A stretch of DNA of 64,000 nucleotides from Candidatus Brocadiaceae bacterium (GTDB lineage: Bacteria; Planctomycetota; Brocadiia; SM23-32), in the NCBI GenBank assembly GCA_012728835.1, contig JAAYEJ010000005.1:1-64000 (forward strand), given 5' to 3'. The position numbers and the translations under genes are program-made. The notes beneath the pieces were generated by a model, which saw only the letters and a program-made list of their open reading frames with translations, was not told the origin of the DNA and made no database searches. This document shows positions 42,405-52,785 of this stretch, piece after piece; position 1 is the first letter of the stretch, and each line of letters opens with the position of its first letter.

Positions 42405-43283
42405 ATGCATGAGACGGCGGGAACCCCCGTGTGGAGGCCGGCGTTCGTGGTCTCCGGCCGGACGGCCCGGCGCATCGCCCGGGCCCCGGACGGCCCCCTG
42501 GAGGCCAGCCTGGACCTGGGCCGAACGCGCTCGACCGTGCGGATCGAGGCGGACTCGGCCACGCTTCCGGACGGCCGCACGGTGGACAGGGCGGCACTTG
42601 CCGAGGCCGTCTCCGACGGCGAGGACTGCATCGAGCTGACCCCCGCGGCCCCGCGGAAGGTCTACGCCTACAGCCGGGAACGTTGCTGCTACTACAAACT
42701 GTTCCAGCCGTTCGAGGACCGCCCGCCGACCATCGTCATCAACGGCGCCACGATGCACGCCATCGTGGGAAAGGACCCGTGGCAGGACGCGGCGGCGAAG
42801 GTCGGGCAGGTGGTTGCGCCCCGGCGCGGCGGGCGCTGCCTGGACACCTGCTGCGGGCTCGGCTACACGGCCCAGTTGCTCGTGCAGACCGGCTTCCGGC
42901 CCGTCGTCTCCTGCGAGGTCGATCCGAACGTGCTCGCGGTCGCCGCCGTGAACCCCTGGTCCGAGGGGCTCTGGTCCGAGGGGATCGAAGTCGCGCCGAG
43001 GGACCTGCGCGACATCGTGGCCGACGCGCCGGACGCCCGCTTCGCGTGCATCTTCCACGACCCGCCCACGGTGCACCAGGCCGGGGACCTGTACGCGGAG
43101 GAACTCTACCGCGCATTCGCGAGGGTCCTGGCGCCGGGCGGCGTCCTCTACCACTACGTGGGCGAGCCCGGACGGCGGGTGGGCCGCGACTACGCGCGCG
43201 GGGTGATCCGCCGCCTGCAGGCCGCAGGCTTCGCGGACGTGCGGCGGGCGGTGGCGGGCGTGCTCGCGCGCAAGACGAGATAG
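42405..43283 (+). CDS. SAM-dependent methyltransferase of the archaeal-type COG2521 family
   Basis: The protein has 292 residues. The N-terminal ~120 residues are strand-rich (KVYAYSRERCCYYKLFQPFEDRPPTIVINGATMHAI in part). The Rossmann core has motif I LDTCCGLGYTAQLL, the acidic loop SCEVDPNVLAVAAVNPWSEGLWSEGI (key: EVDPNVL and NPWS), motif IV FHDPPTVHQAGDLYAEELYRAF, and GGVLYHYVGEPGRRVGRDYARGVIRRLQ. The combination of LDTCxGLGYTA, NPWS, HDPP and HYVGxPG is that of COG2521, mostly described from archaea. The substrate is unknown, with an RNA or small molecule possible. Its close coupling with rph hints at RNA. Confidence 0.75.
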   Translation: MHETAGTPVWRPAFVVSGRTARRIARAPDGPLEASLDLGRTRSTVRIEADSATLPDGRTVDRAALAEAVSDGEDCIELTPAAPRKVYAYSRERCCYYKLFQPFEDRPPTIVINGATMHAIVGKDPWQDAAAKVGQVVAPRRGGRCLDTCCGLGYTAQLLVQTGFRPVVSCEVDPNVLAVAAVNPWSEGLWSEGIEVAPRDLRDIVADAPDARFACIFHDPPTVHQAGDLYAEELYRAFARVLAPGGVLYHYVGEPGRRVGRDYARGVIRRLQAAGFADVRRAVAGVLARKTR

Positions 43284-43288
43284 CGGCC

Positions 43289-43696
43289 CTACGGCGGGCC
43301 CGGGAGCCGGTCCACGAGGTCGGCCAGCGTCACGCGGACCAGGAAGTCATGCGCCTGCCGTTCGGCCTGCGCGAAGACCTCGTCGATCAGCGGCGCGTAG
43401 CCGGCGCCGGCAGCCGGCGCCCGGGTGCGCCGACGGGACTCCACGGCGGCGACGACCTCGGCGACGCTGATCAGGGCGGGGGGGCGCATGAGCGCGTAGC
43501 CGCCGGCCGGGCCGCGCGTGCTCCTCACCAGGGCGCGTCGCTTGAGCGCCAGGAGCACGTGCACGAGGTAGTTGGACGGGGCGCCGGTGCGCCTGGCGAT
43601 GTCGCGCAGCCTGGCGGGCTGGTCCTGCGCGTGGAGGGCCGCCAGGTCCAGCGCGGCCAGCAGCGCGTAGCGGGTCTTGGCGTCGTAGCTCTGCAT
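43289..43696 (-). CDS. Rrf2-family transcription regulator without cluster cysteines
   Basis: This winged-helix regulator has 135 residues. The helix-turn-helix pattern is in LRDIARRTGAPSNYLVHVLLALKRRALV, cited by its core GAPSNYLVHVLLAL, and the wing is STRGPAGGYAL, which is diagnostic for Rrf2. IscR/NsrR-type members carry three Cys that hold an Fe-S cluster in the ~90-110 region; here that stretch is RRRTRAPAAGAGYAP, without Cys. It may therefore bind a metabolite or partner protein, as CymR does. It follows the sugar ABC ATPase gene by 22 bp and may control that operon. Confidence 0.8.
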   Translation of the reverse strand: MQSYDAKTRYALLAALDLAALHAQDQPARLRDIARRTGAPSNYLVHVLLALKRRALVRSTRGPAGGYALMRPPALISVAEVVAAVESRRRTRAPAAGAGYAPLIDEVFAQAERQAHDFLVRVTLADLVDRLPGPP

Positions 43697-43718
43697 GTCG
43701 TCCCGAGCGAAGGGGACG

Positions 43719-44858
<1,140 letters not shown>

Positions 44859-44876
44859 CGGATCTCTCCCGCGCCG

Positions 44877-45707
44877 TCAACCTTTGATGGCGCCTTCGCC
44901 GACGCCGCGTATGAAGAAGCGCATGGTGAACGCGAACAGCACGACCAGCGGGATGGCGGAAATAAAGTAGGCCGCCATCAGGGGGCCCCATTCCTTCACG
45001 TAGGCGCCCTGGAGGTGGTAGAGGCCCACAGCCAGGGGCAGCAGTTCCGGGTCGCGCAGGGTGATCAGGGGCAGGATGAAGGAGTTCCACGTGCTGACGA
45101 AGTTCAGGATTGCCAGCGTGGAGATGATGCCGCCGCACTGGGGGACCACGACGTGCATGACCTGCTGGAAGTGAGAGGCGCCGTCGATGCGCGCGCACTC
45201 GAAGAACTCCTTCGGCATGTCCTCGATGAAGTTCCGCAACACGTACAGGCAGAGCACCTGGCCGCCGGCGGCCGAGACGATCGACAGGCCGATCAGCGAG
45301 TTGAGCATGTTCAGCCGCTTCATGAGGTTGAACAGCGGGATCAGGTTGGCCACGCCCGGCATCAGCATCAGGAGCAGCAGGGCCATCCAGAACAGGTCCC
45401 CGAGCGGCACCTTGTAGCGGCCGAAGACATAGGCGGCGATGATCGCGACGGCAAGCGTCAGCACGGTCGTCGTGACGGCCAGGAACACGCTGTTGGCGAT
45501 GTGCACGCCGACGGTGTTCCAGCCCACCACCCAGTTGCCGAAGTGGAGGGGCCAGGTGGGGAGCCAGGTTTGGTTGTAGAACTGCGCGTTGCTCTTGAAG
45601 CTCACGACCAGCATGACGTAGAAGGGCATGAACACGAGGGCCAGCATCACCCACAGATAGGCGTGCTTCAGGAAGCGCGCACCCGGCCCCTCGGACATTC
45701 TGCTCAT
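44877..45707 (-). CDS. Carbohydrate ABC importer permease, MalG type
   Basis: This inner-membrane protein has 276 residues and six helices. The EAA motif that contacts the ATPase is ECARIDGASHFQQVMHVVVPQ, quoted by its core ARIDGASHFQQV. FVSTWNSFILPLI and RGVGEGAIKG at the C-terminus are typical MalG-type segments. ATG 45707 overlaps the upstream permease stop (ATGA), so the pair is translationally coupled. The sugar is not predictable by eye. Confidence 0.9.
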   Translation of the reverse strand: MSRMSEGPGARFLKHAYLWVMLALVFMPFYVMLVVSFKSNAQFYNQTWLPTWPLHFGNWVVGWNTVGVHIANSVFLAVTTTVLTLAVAIIAAYVFGRYKVPLGDLFWMALLLLMLMPGVANLIPLFNLMKRLNMLNSLIGLSIVSAAGGQVLCLYVLRNFIEDMPKEFFECARIDGASHFQQVMHVVVPQCGGIISTLAILNFVSTWNSFILPLITLRDPELLPLAVGLYHLQGAYVKEWGPLMAAYFISAIPLVVLFAFTMRFFIRGVGEGAIKG

Positions 45708-46672
45708 TTCTTGACCTGCACCAGCTTGTTGTTGACCCACGTGAGCACGACGATGACGAAGAACAGCAGGATCCCGATCGCGCACGCGTAGCCGGCCTCG
45801 CGCGCCCAGAAGGCCTTGTAGTACATGTAGAGCCCGGGCACCATGGCCGCGCCGCCGGGGCCGCCCTCGGCGCCCAGCAGCACCAGGATGAGGCCGTAAC
45901 CCTTCAGAACCCCGATGATCATCAGCACCAGGTTGACCCGCACCTGCGTGGCGATCAGGGGCAGCTCGATGTAGAGGAACTTGCCGAACCACCCCACGCC
46001 GTCCAGCTCCGCACACTCGTAAACGGACCGCGGTATCTTCTCCAGGCCCGACAGGTAGATCAGCACGCCGATGATGCCGATCCACGGGAACCCCCAGAAG
46101 ATCAGCGCCGGCAGCACCAGGTCCGAGTCACCCAGCCAGGAGGGCGTCACGCCGGCTTCGAAGATCGCCTTCTGCGCCAGCCCCAGTTGAACCAGCCATC
46201 CGTTGGCGGCCACCAGCAGATCGAGCAGCCGGCTCCAGGAAAGGAACGCGTTCAGCAGGCCGACGACGGGGTTGTAGAAGAACTTCCAGATCAGGAGCAT
46301 CACCATCTGCGGAACCACCATCGGCACGACGAACAGGAGCCGGTAGAGGTAGCGCATCTTGTCCGACGTCGTGCGGTGGATGACCACGGCGGTGATCATC
46401 GAGGGGATCATCTTGAACAGGTCGGCGACGAACAGGATCAGGACGATGATGAAGGCCCGTCCCAGGACCGGGTCGGAGAAGGCGCGGCGGTAGTTCTCCA
46501 GGCCCACCCAGGTGGAGACCTCGTCGCCGTCCCACAGGTAGAAGCTGTAACGGATGCCGGTGATGGCCGGCAGGTACATGAACAGCCCGACCAGCAGCAC
46601 GGTCGGGAGCAACAGGAGGTACAGGGGCCAGTAGGACCTCAATTGCGATAGTCTGACTCGTTCGCGCGCCAT
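45704..46672 (-). CDS. Carbohydrate ABC importer permease, MalF type
   Basis: The product has 322 residues with six or more helices. The EAA loop is ECAELDGVGWFGKFLYIELPL (core AELDGVGWFGKF), and the segment MYLPAITGIRYSFYLWDG near the N-terminus is normal for CUT1 MalF partners. It forms the heterodimeric channel with the MalG-type permease whose start it overlaps, and it lies 23 bp after the binding-protein gene. Confidence 0.9.
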   Translation of the reverse strand: MARERVRLSQLRSYWPLYLLLLPTVLLVGLFMYLPAITGIRYSFYLWDGDEVSTWVGLENYRRAFSDPVLGRAFIIVLILFVADLFKMIPSMITAVVIHRTTSDKMRYLYRLLFVVPMVVPQMVMLLIWKFFYNPVVGLLNAFLSWSRLLDLLVAANGWLVQLGLAQKAIFEAGVTPSWLGDSDLVLPALIFWGFPWIGIIGVLIYLSGLEKIPRSVYECAELDGVGWFGKFLYIELPLIATQVRVNLVLMIIGVLKGYGLILVLLGAEGGPGGAAMVPGLYMYYKAFWAREAGYACAIGILLFFVIVVLTWVNNKLVQVKK

Positions 46673-46695
46673 CCGGCTCCTCGACTACGTTCCCG

Positions 46696-48339
46696 CTACG
46701 GTTTTGCGGCTACGCTGTCTATCCACACCCGTATGTCATTGTGGCGAGTGCCGAGCTGCACCACGTAGGCTTCCATGATGCGCTGGTACTGCGCCTGGCT
46801 GTCGGCCGTCAGGGCCTTTTCGGCGCCGACTGCGCCGGCCAGGGCGGCTCGCCGCAGGGCGGCGAAGCGTATCTGCTGGCTGAGCGTCTGCTCGCCGTTT
46901 CTGAATTCGGAGGCGACGCCCCCCGGCAGTTCCCGGTCGTAGGCCGCCATCAGGCTCTCGACGAAGGCCCGGTAGTCGATCTTGCCGCCCAGAAGCTCCT
47001 TGAAGGTCTGTTCGAAGGCAAGCTCCGCGCCGGGCGCGTCGTAGGTGATGCACGAAGCATAGCCTTCGATGAGAGGGGCGAAGGGCTGCAGATGCTCCGC
47101 CAGCCGGGCTCCTTCGGCTACGGGCAGCCAGGACATGGTGCGGTTGAGCTTCTCGTTGGCCTCCAGGGAGGTGGCGAAGCGAAGGAAGTCGAGCGTCGTC
47201 TCCACGTTCGGGGAGTCCTTGATCACGCCCATGGGGAATCCGCCCCGAAGCCCGGCCTCCGTCGTGGGCCCCGCCACGAGCGCGCCGTATCGCGGGTGAC
47301 TGGGGGAGGGCAGGGGGATTTCGGCCACGGCCAGGTCGAACTCGGCCTGAACGCGCATGACCTCGAAGTCCCACGTGCCCGTCGTGATCATCGCGGACTG
47401 GCCCTGCAGGAAGAGGAACACCGCCTCGTCCCGCCCCAGGGCCGTAAACCCGGGCGCAAAGTACTCGGCCAGTTCCTGAATCAGCGCGAAGTTGCCCTGC
47501 AGGGCGGGTTCGTCCATCCGGACCGCCCCCGAGTAGAGGGGGGCCGCCGACTCGATTCGGCTGACCGTGCCGTTGAAGTCCCGGTCCAGGCGGTCCAGGT
47601 AGTCGGCGGTCAACGCGGTTCGGTAGGTGTTGAAGAACTGGCGGAAGTTGTACCACGAACCCGCGATCGGCTCCATGATCACGCCCTGCTCCTCGCCCCA
47701 GGCCTTCAGGCGGTCGCAGAGTTCGGTGAGGTCCTCGAAGGTCTCCGGGAACGGCCCGTCCCAGACCTTGCGTACCAGGTCGCGGTTGTAGAACAGCCGG
47801 ACGGTCGAGGTCGCGATCGGCACGCGGAAGAAGCTCTGAAGCTCCTCGGAGTATCCCCCCTCCATCTCGTCGAAGAAGGCCTGCCTCCAGGGGACCCCCT
47901 CCAGGGGCGTGCCCGCGTTGTAGGGGTTCGGCTCGTCCACGTAGCGGTCCAGCGGCAGGAAGTAGCGGGCGTAGAACTTGGGCCACAGCGACCAGCCCAC
48001 GGCGCCTCCGGACCCGACCTCGATCATGTCCGGGGCCGTGCGCCCGATCAACTGGGTGTTCACCCACTGGAAGTAGCCCTGCTCCGGGATGAGGATCTGC
48101 CGCACCTCCACGTCCGGGTGGAGCGCGGTGTAGTCCGCAATCAGATCGTCGATGGCGCTGCGGATGCCCGGCTCCAGTTGCCAGTGGGCGAACCGCAGTA
48201 TCGTCTTGCGGCCCTGCCCCGGGGCCCCGCTCCGGCCGCGGAGGATGTTGGTGGCGACAACCGCCGTCGAAGCCAGGTACACGGTCACAAGCAGCAACAG
48301 GGCAGGGTAGCGCCGCAGCTTAATCCATAGGGATCGCAC
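46696..48339 (-). CDS. Sugar-type extracellular solute-binding protein, membrane anchored
   Basis: The binding protein has 547 residues, longer than the usual ~420 of family 1. The N-terminus has a basic start and one hydrophobic helix (YPALLLLVTVYLASTAVVATNIL) with no lipobox Cys, so it is probably tethered by an uncleaved helix. The ligand domains show LRFAHWQLEPGIRSAIDDLIADY, DMIEVGSGG, and FLFLQGQSAMITTGTWDF, as in maltose- and glycerol-phosphate-binding proteins. The C-terminal extension (~440-547) is helical and may be specific to this lineage. It delivers substrate to the two permeases downstream. Confidence 0.8.
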   Translation of the reverse strand: MRSLWIKLRRYPALLLLVTVYLASTAVVATNILRGRSGAPGQGRKTILRFAHWQLEPGIRSAIDDLIADYTALHPDVEVRQILIPEQGYFQWVNTQLIGRTAPDMIEVGSGGAVGWSLWPKFYARYFLPLDRYVDEPNPYNAGTPLEGVPWRQAFFDEMEGGYSEELQSFFRVPIATSTVRLFYNRDLVRKVWDGPFPETFEDLTELCDRLKAWGEEQGVIMEPIAGSWYNFRQFFNTYRTALTADYLDRLDRDFNGTVSRIESAAPLYSGAVRMDEPALQGNFALIQELAEYFAPGFTALGRDEAVFLFLQGQSAMITTGTWDFEVMRVQAEFDLAVAEIPLPSPSHPRYGALVAGPTTEAGLRGGFPMGVIKDSPNVETTLDFLRFATSLEANEKLNRTMSWLPVAEGARLAEHLQPFAPLIEGYASCITYDAPGAELAFEQTFKELLGGKIDYRAFVESLMAAYDRELPGGVASEFRNGEQTLSQQIRFAALRRAALAGAVGAEKALTADSQAQYQRIMEAYVVQLGTRHNDIRVWIDSVAAKP

Positions 48340-48346
48340 GATTCTC

Positions 48347-49249
48347 TCAGGCTCCCTCTTGGGCCTTCAGAGCGCGAACACGCTCCAGGCTCTCCCGGGC
48401 GCGGTAGAAGAGAGTGGTCCGCTTGAACTCCCGGGCGTAGCGTTCGTAGTACGTTGCCGCCAGATCGTAGTCCTTCAGTTCGTTCTCGGCGATGCGGGCG
48501 ATCTGCCACAGCACGACGCTGCGGGTCTTGACCCCGGCGATGCCCTTCTTCTCCGCGATGATCAGGTGGTCGACCGCCTCGCGCATCTGCCCGATGCTCT
48601 TGTAGTGGTTCGCCAGCATGATGTGCATGGAGGGCGCGAGCCGATTGTCGGGATCGGTCTGGAGGCGCTGCTCGAGGACGTTTGCCCCGCGTTCCTCGCG
48701 TCCGGAAGGCGGAAGGCTGAATCCGGCGGGTGCCGCCTTGTCGGGCATAGGCTCCAGCAGCGAGGCGGCCAGATGGATCACGGCTTCGTCCGCGATGGGG
48801 TCGTCGGGAAAATCCCGAAGCAGGGCCATCAGGCGGGCCTGGCCCTCGTTCGTCCGGCCCTCGAGACCGGCCGTCCCCTCCGCCAGGTCGACCAGGGCCA
48901 GCCCCAGCGTGCTCTGCCGGAGAGCGTCGGGCGTTTCCAGTTCACCCAGCCGCTCGTAGCTCTCGCGGGCCCTCGGAAAGTCGGGGTTCGTCCGCAGGTG
49001 ATGCGTGGTGGCCAGACCCAGCAGGGCGGAGTACTGGTCCTCGGCGGTGGCTTCCGGTGCGGCGGCGACGCCTTCGAAGACGCTGACGGCGACGTCGAAA
49101 TCGCCGGTCGAGTAGGCGCGCCAGCCTTCCTCCAGCCGGGCGCCCCCGGAGCCCTCGCCGGCACCCTCTCCACAGCCTGCCGCCAGGGCGACACACGCGG
49201 AAACGAGCAACAAACCGATGGCCCTGCGCACGGGAACCTCCACAGCCAT
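48347..49249 (-). CDS. TPR-like lipoprotein heading the sugar ABC operon
   Basis: The 300-residue lipoprotein has lipobox LAAGC. Residues ~35-295 are alpha-helical pairs with tetratricopeptide-style spacing (EGWRAYSTGDFDVAVSVFEGV; ENELKDYDLAATYYERYAREF). TPR proteins scaffold protein complexes. The gene is 7 bp upstream of the binding-protein gene and first in the operon, so it may organise the importer or handle its substrate at the envelope. A weak GAGG lies before ATG 49249. Confidence 0.75.
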   Translation of the reverse strand: MAVEVPVRRAIGLLLVSACVALAAGCGEGAGEGSGGARLEEGWRAYSTGDFDVAVSVFEGVAAAPEATAEDQYSALLGLATTHHLRTNPDFPRARESYERLGELETPDALRQSTLGLALVDLAEGTAGLEGRTNEGQARLMALLRDFPDDPIADEAVIHLAASLLEPMPDKAAPAGFSLPPSGREERGANVLEQRLQTDPDNRLAPSMHIMLANHYKSIGQMREAVDHLIIAEKKGIAGVKTRSVVLWQIARIAENELKDYDLAATYYERYAREFKRTTLFYRARESLERVRALKAQEGA

Positions 49250-49304
49250 ACCTCAACTGTACACGTCCGCCCGCCGGGATGCGGCATTCCCGGCACCGGC
49301 CCTT

Positions 49305-49332
49305 ACTCTAACGGCTCGCTCAGGATTGTCAA
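49305..49332 (-). promoter_or_regulatory. Sigma-70 promoter of the sugar ABC operon
   Basis: On the minus strand a perfect TTGACA (49332-49327) and TAGAGT (49310-49305) are 16 bp apart, about 55 bases before ATG 49249. It should drive the six genes down to the Rrf2 regulator. Confidence 0.6.
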
Positions 49333-49349
49333 GGAAACCCCGCGCGTTT

Positions 49350-51707
49350 CTACACGCGGAAGAGCTGCCCCATCCTGCGCCCGAGCAGCGCGCCGGCCGC
49401 CAGCAACGACAGGGCCAGGAACACCATCGCCCAGACGCCCAGCGCGCTGGCGATGTACGGGCCGTCCTCGATGCGCTGTGTCAGCACGAAGATGGCCTTG
49501 GTGATCGGGTAGAAGCGCTCCTTCATGGCCAGGATCAGGCTGTCGCTGACCTCCAGCATGGCGAACGAGAACACGAGGATCCCGCCGGCGATCAGGTTGG
49601 CGCTCAGCAGGGGGGCCGTGATCCGCCGCACGGCGCGCATGGGCGGGCTCCCGAGGTTGATGGCCGCTTCCTCCAGTTGCACGTTGACCTGCTGGAAGCC
49701 CGCATAGGCGGCCCGGACCATGTAGGGCAGGCGCCGGATGCCGTAGGCGATGACCAGCAGCGGGACCGGGTTCTCGCGCGGGTCCAGCGGCGTCCACGAG
49801 AAGGCCGCCACGTAGCCGAACGCCAGCACCAGGCCCGGCACGGCCAGGGGCAGCATGACCAGGGCGTCGAGCACCTGCGCGCCGCGGAACTTCGTCCGCA
49901 CCAGCAGGTAGGCGATCAGCACGCCCAGAACCACGTCCAGCCCCGTGCTGAGGCTGCTGTAGCCGATGCTGTTGCGGATGCTGGACAGGGTCAGCGAGTG
50001 GCCCAGCGCGTCCTCGAAGTGGGAGAGCGTGTAGCGCTCCGGCAGGACGGTCATGAACCACTCCGCGCGCAGCGAACTGAAGATGACGGCCAGGTGGGGC
50101 AGGCAGGCCGCCGCCACCACCAGGAGCACGAACGAGACGATCAGCACGCTCCGCACGGGGCCGGCCGACCTCTCCGTTGATGCCGAGGGGCCCCGGGTCA
50201 GGGACTGGTACGCCTTCAGGCCGAAGAGCCGCTTGGTCAGCAGGAAGATGAGCGCCGTCAGGGCCAGCACCCCGACGACGAGCGCGTAGCCCTGCGGGTT
50301 GTTCTCCAGTTCGTTCACCTGGTTGAATATCTGCACGGCGACCACCCGGTTGTAGCCGAACACGAGCGGGGTGCCCAGGTCGGTGAACGCCCAGATGAAC
50401 ACCAGCACCGACCCGGCGAACAGCCCGGGCATCATCAGGGGCAGGGTGATGCGCCGGAACAGCCGCGGCCCGTGCGAGCCCATGTTCATGGCCGCCTCCT
50501 CGAGAGACGGGTCCACGTTGGCCAGGGCGGCGGCGAAGTTCAGATACATGATCGGGTAGAGATGCAGAACCTCCATGATCACGACGCCCCAGAACCGGGC
50601 CCCGCCGAGCCAGTCGATCGGGCTGCCGATCACGCCCGCCTGCATGAGCAGCAGGTTCAACGAGCCGAACCGGGCGAGCACCTGCCGCATGCCGATCGCC
50701 CCGACGAACGGGGGCATGATCATGGGCACCAGGAGCAGGCCGCTCAGGAGGCCCTTGCCGGGGAAGCGGTACCGAACCACCAGCAGCGAGAGCGGCAGGG
50801 CGACTGCGGCCGTCAGAAGCGTCACAACGCAGCCGAGCGCCAGGCTGTTCAGAATCGAGCTGCGCGTCAGGGCGTCGGTCCAGAAGTACTTGAAGAACGC
50901 GAACGTGAAGTGCCCCGCCTCGAACCGCATGGGCCGGATCGCCTGTGGAAACGCCGCCTCGATCATGAGCCGGTTGACCCGCTCCTGGCGGTGGGGCGGC
51001 AGCGCGATGTCGACGATGGACGAGGCGCCGCGCGCCTCCAGAGCGGCACGAAGCCCCGGGACGCCCCCGGCGTCCAGAGCGGCCGTCAGGTCGCGCTCGA
51101 GCGCGCGCCCGAAGACCTCCGCCAGCGGAGGCCGCAGGGCCTGCCAGTCCCACTCCTCCGGCGGCTGTGCCCTGAGTGCGGCGGCCAGTTCGGGACGGGT
51201 CGCCTCCAGTTCCGCGCGGAACCACTCGGGAGCGTCCTGCAACACCTGCTGCAGTTCGCCGACGGACAGGAGCCCCGTGCGGCTGTCGATCTGCCGCCGC
51301 GCCTGGTCGGTCCGCACGGCCATGGCCCGGCGGCCGGGCGGGGTGGCCGACAGGTCCCCGAACGCCTCCGCTTCCGTCAGGTCGCCTCGCGAGATGAGTC
51401 CGTTCAAGGCACGGAGGATCTCCTTGCGGGCATCCGGCGGGGTCGCCGCACCGTCCGCCGCGGCCTGAACGGCCTGCCGGGCCTCGGGGGGCAGCGCCCG
51501 GGCCAGGGCGCCGGCCGGCCCCGCGGCGTCGGTGGAGACGGCCGCGGCCGCGCTGAGCGCCGGCCAGTCCGTCACGTCGCCGGGCGTTACCTTCCACGAG
51601 CCGTCGAAGAACGCACCCTTGCAGGAATGGGCCAGCGGATACACGAGGAAGGCCGCCAGGAAGCCGAAGACAGGCAGCACAAGCAGCAGTGTCCGCACGC
51701 GCTTCAT
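49350..51707 (-). CDS. Iron/polyamine-type ABC permease, both halves fused, with a large insertion
   Basis: The permease has 785 residues with two six-helix halves, as in FbpB/SfuB iron(III) transporters (usually ~500-560 residues). After the first helix (LLLVLPVFGFLAAFLVYPLAHS) there is an extra ~240-residue, mostly helical, soluble domain (~35-275) rich in Ala/Glu/Arg. Two EAA loops are seen: LEEAAMNMGSHGPRLFRRITLPL and LEEAAINLGSPPMRAVRRITAPL (cores EEAAMNMGS and EEAAINLGS). The insertion lies on the periplasmic side by topology and may contact the binding protein. The same-strand ATPase and binding-protein genes lie just upstream. Confidence 0.85.
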   Translation of the reverse strand: MKRVRTLLLVLPVFGFLAAFLVYPLAHSCKGAFFDGSWKVTPGDVTDWPALSAAAAVSTDAAGPAGALARALPPEARQAVQAAADGAATPPDARKEILRALNGLISRGDLTEAEAFGDLSATPPGRRAMAVRTDQARRQIDSRTGLLSVGELQQVLQDAPEWFRAELEATRPELAAALRAQPPEEWDWQALRPPLAEVFGRALERDLTAALDAGGVPGLRAALEARGASSIVDIALPPHRQERVNRLMIEAAFPQAIRPMRFEAGHFTFAFFKYFWTDALTRSSILNSLALGCVVTLLTAAVALPLSLLVVRYRFPGKGLLSGLLLVPMIMPPFVGAIGMRQVLARFGSLNLLLMQAGVIGSPIDWLGGARFWGVVIMEVLHLYPIMYLNFAAALANVDPSLEEAAMNMGSHGPRLFRRITLPLMMPGLFAGSVLVFIWAFTDLGTPLVFGYNRVVAVQIFNQVNELENNPQGYALVVGVLALTALIFLLTKRLFGLKAYQSLTRGPSASTERSAGPVRSVLIVSFVLLVVAAACLPHLAVIFSSLRAEWFMTVLPERYTLSHFEDALGHSLTLSSIRNSIGYSSLSTGLDVVLGVLIAYLLVRTKFRGAQVLDALVMLPLAVPGLVLAFGYVAAFSWTPLDPRENPVPLLVIAYGIRRLPYMVRAAYAGFQQVNVQLEEAAINLGSPPMRAVRRITAPLLSANLIAGGILVFSFAMLEVSDSLILAMKERFYPITKAIFVLTQRIEDGPYIASALGVWAMVFLALSLLAAGALLGRRMGQLFRV

Positions 51708-51723
51708 GCCGGAGGCTCTCCTG

Positions 51724-52785
51724 TCACTCGGGCAAGATGACGGCGTCGGCCGCCTCGAAATGAACGTCGATCCTCTGGCCCGTCTGCGGCGACTGCTCGC
51801 CCGGGTTCCCCTGGAACGCCTTCAGATCCTGGCCGCCCGCCGAGAGGACGAACTGCTCCACCTCGCCCAGGTAGAAGCTGCTCTCGACGACGGCCGAGAA
51901 GGCGTTGACGGGGCCCGGCCCGAGCCGCAGGCCCTCCGGACGGACCATGCAGACGGCGCGGCGGCCCGCCTCGGGGACGTTCGGGCCGAGCACGGCGTGC
52001 AGATCGCCCAACTCGGAGCGAAGCACACCCCGGCCGCCGGCCGCCTCCACCAGCGTGCCCGCGACCATGTTGGCCTCGCCGATGAACTCCGCCACGAACC
52101 GGCTCACAGGTCTGCGGTAGACCTCCCGGGGCGTGCCGATCTGCTCGACGCGTCCCATGCTCATCACGGCCAGACGATCGGCCATCGACAGGGCTTCCTT
52201 CTGGTCGTGGGTGACGTAGATCGTGGTGATCCGCGTCTCGTCGTGGATCCGCCGGATCTCGCGTCGCATCTCCAGACGAAGGCGGGCGTCCAGGTTCGAG
52301 AGCGGCTCGTCCAGCAGGACGACGTCCGGCTCGACGACGAGCGCACGGGCCAGGGCGACGCGCTGCTGCTGTCCGCCGGAGAGCTGGTTCGGCATGCGCT
52401 CCGCAAACCGTTCCATGTGGACCGTGCGGAGGGCCTCCGCCACGCGCCGCTCGCGTTCCGGCCCGTCCACCTTGCGTTCGCGCAGCCCGTAGGCCACGTT
52501 CTCCCCCACGGTCATGTGCGGCCACAGCGCGTAGTTCTGGAACACCATGCCCGTGTTGCGCCGGTGGGGGGGGACTCTGTCGATGGGGCGCTCGTCGAAC
52601 AGGATCGAGCCGCCGTCCGGCTGAAGGAAGCCGGCGATCAGGCGGAGGATCGTCGTCTTGCCGCAACCGGACGGGCCGAGCAGGAAGAACAGCTCGCCCT
52701 TGCGAACCTGGAACGTCGCGTCGTCCACGGCCACGGTCCCATCGTAAGCCTTGGTGACGTGTCGCAGCGAGACGCCGGCCATCAT
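51724..52785 (-). CDS. Iron/polyamine-type ABC importer ATPase (FbpC/PotA type)
   Basis: This 353-residue ATPase has Walker [10 protein letters not shown], a Q-loop in [12 protein letters not shown], signature [14 protein letters not shown], Walker [17 protein letters not shown] and H-loop YVTHDQKEA. The C-terminal TOBE domain (~240-345) includes [14 protein letters not shown]. It overlaps the binding-protein gene by four bases and is 16 bp from the permease, so all three form one transcription unit. Iron, spermidine and thiamine classes look alike here. Confidence 0.9.
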   Translation of the reverse strand: MMAGVSLRHVTKAYDGTVAVDDATFQVRKGELFFLLGPSGCGKTTILRLIAGFLQPDGGSILFDERPIDRVPPHRRNTGMVFQNYALWPHMTVGENVAYGLRERKVDGPERERRVAEALRTVHMERFAERMPNQLSGGQQQRVALARALVVEPDVVLLDEPLSNLDARLRLEMRREIRRIHDETRITTIYVTHDQKEALSMADRLAVMSMGRVEQIGTPREVYRRPVSRFVAEFIGEANMVAGTLVEAAGGRGVLRSELGDLHAVLGPNVPEAGRRAVCMVRPEGLRLGPGPVNAFSAVVESSFYLGEVEQFVLSAGGQDLKAFQGNPGEQSPQTGQRIDVHFEAADAVILPE

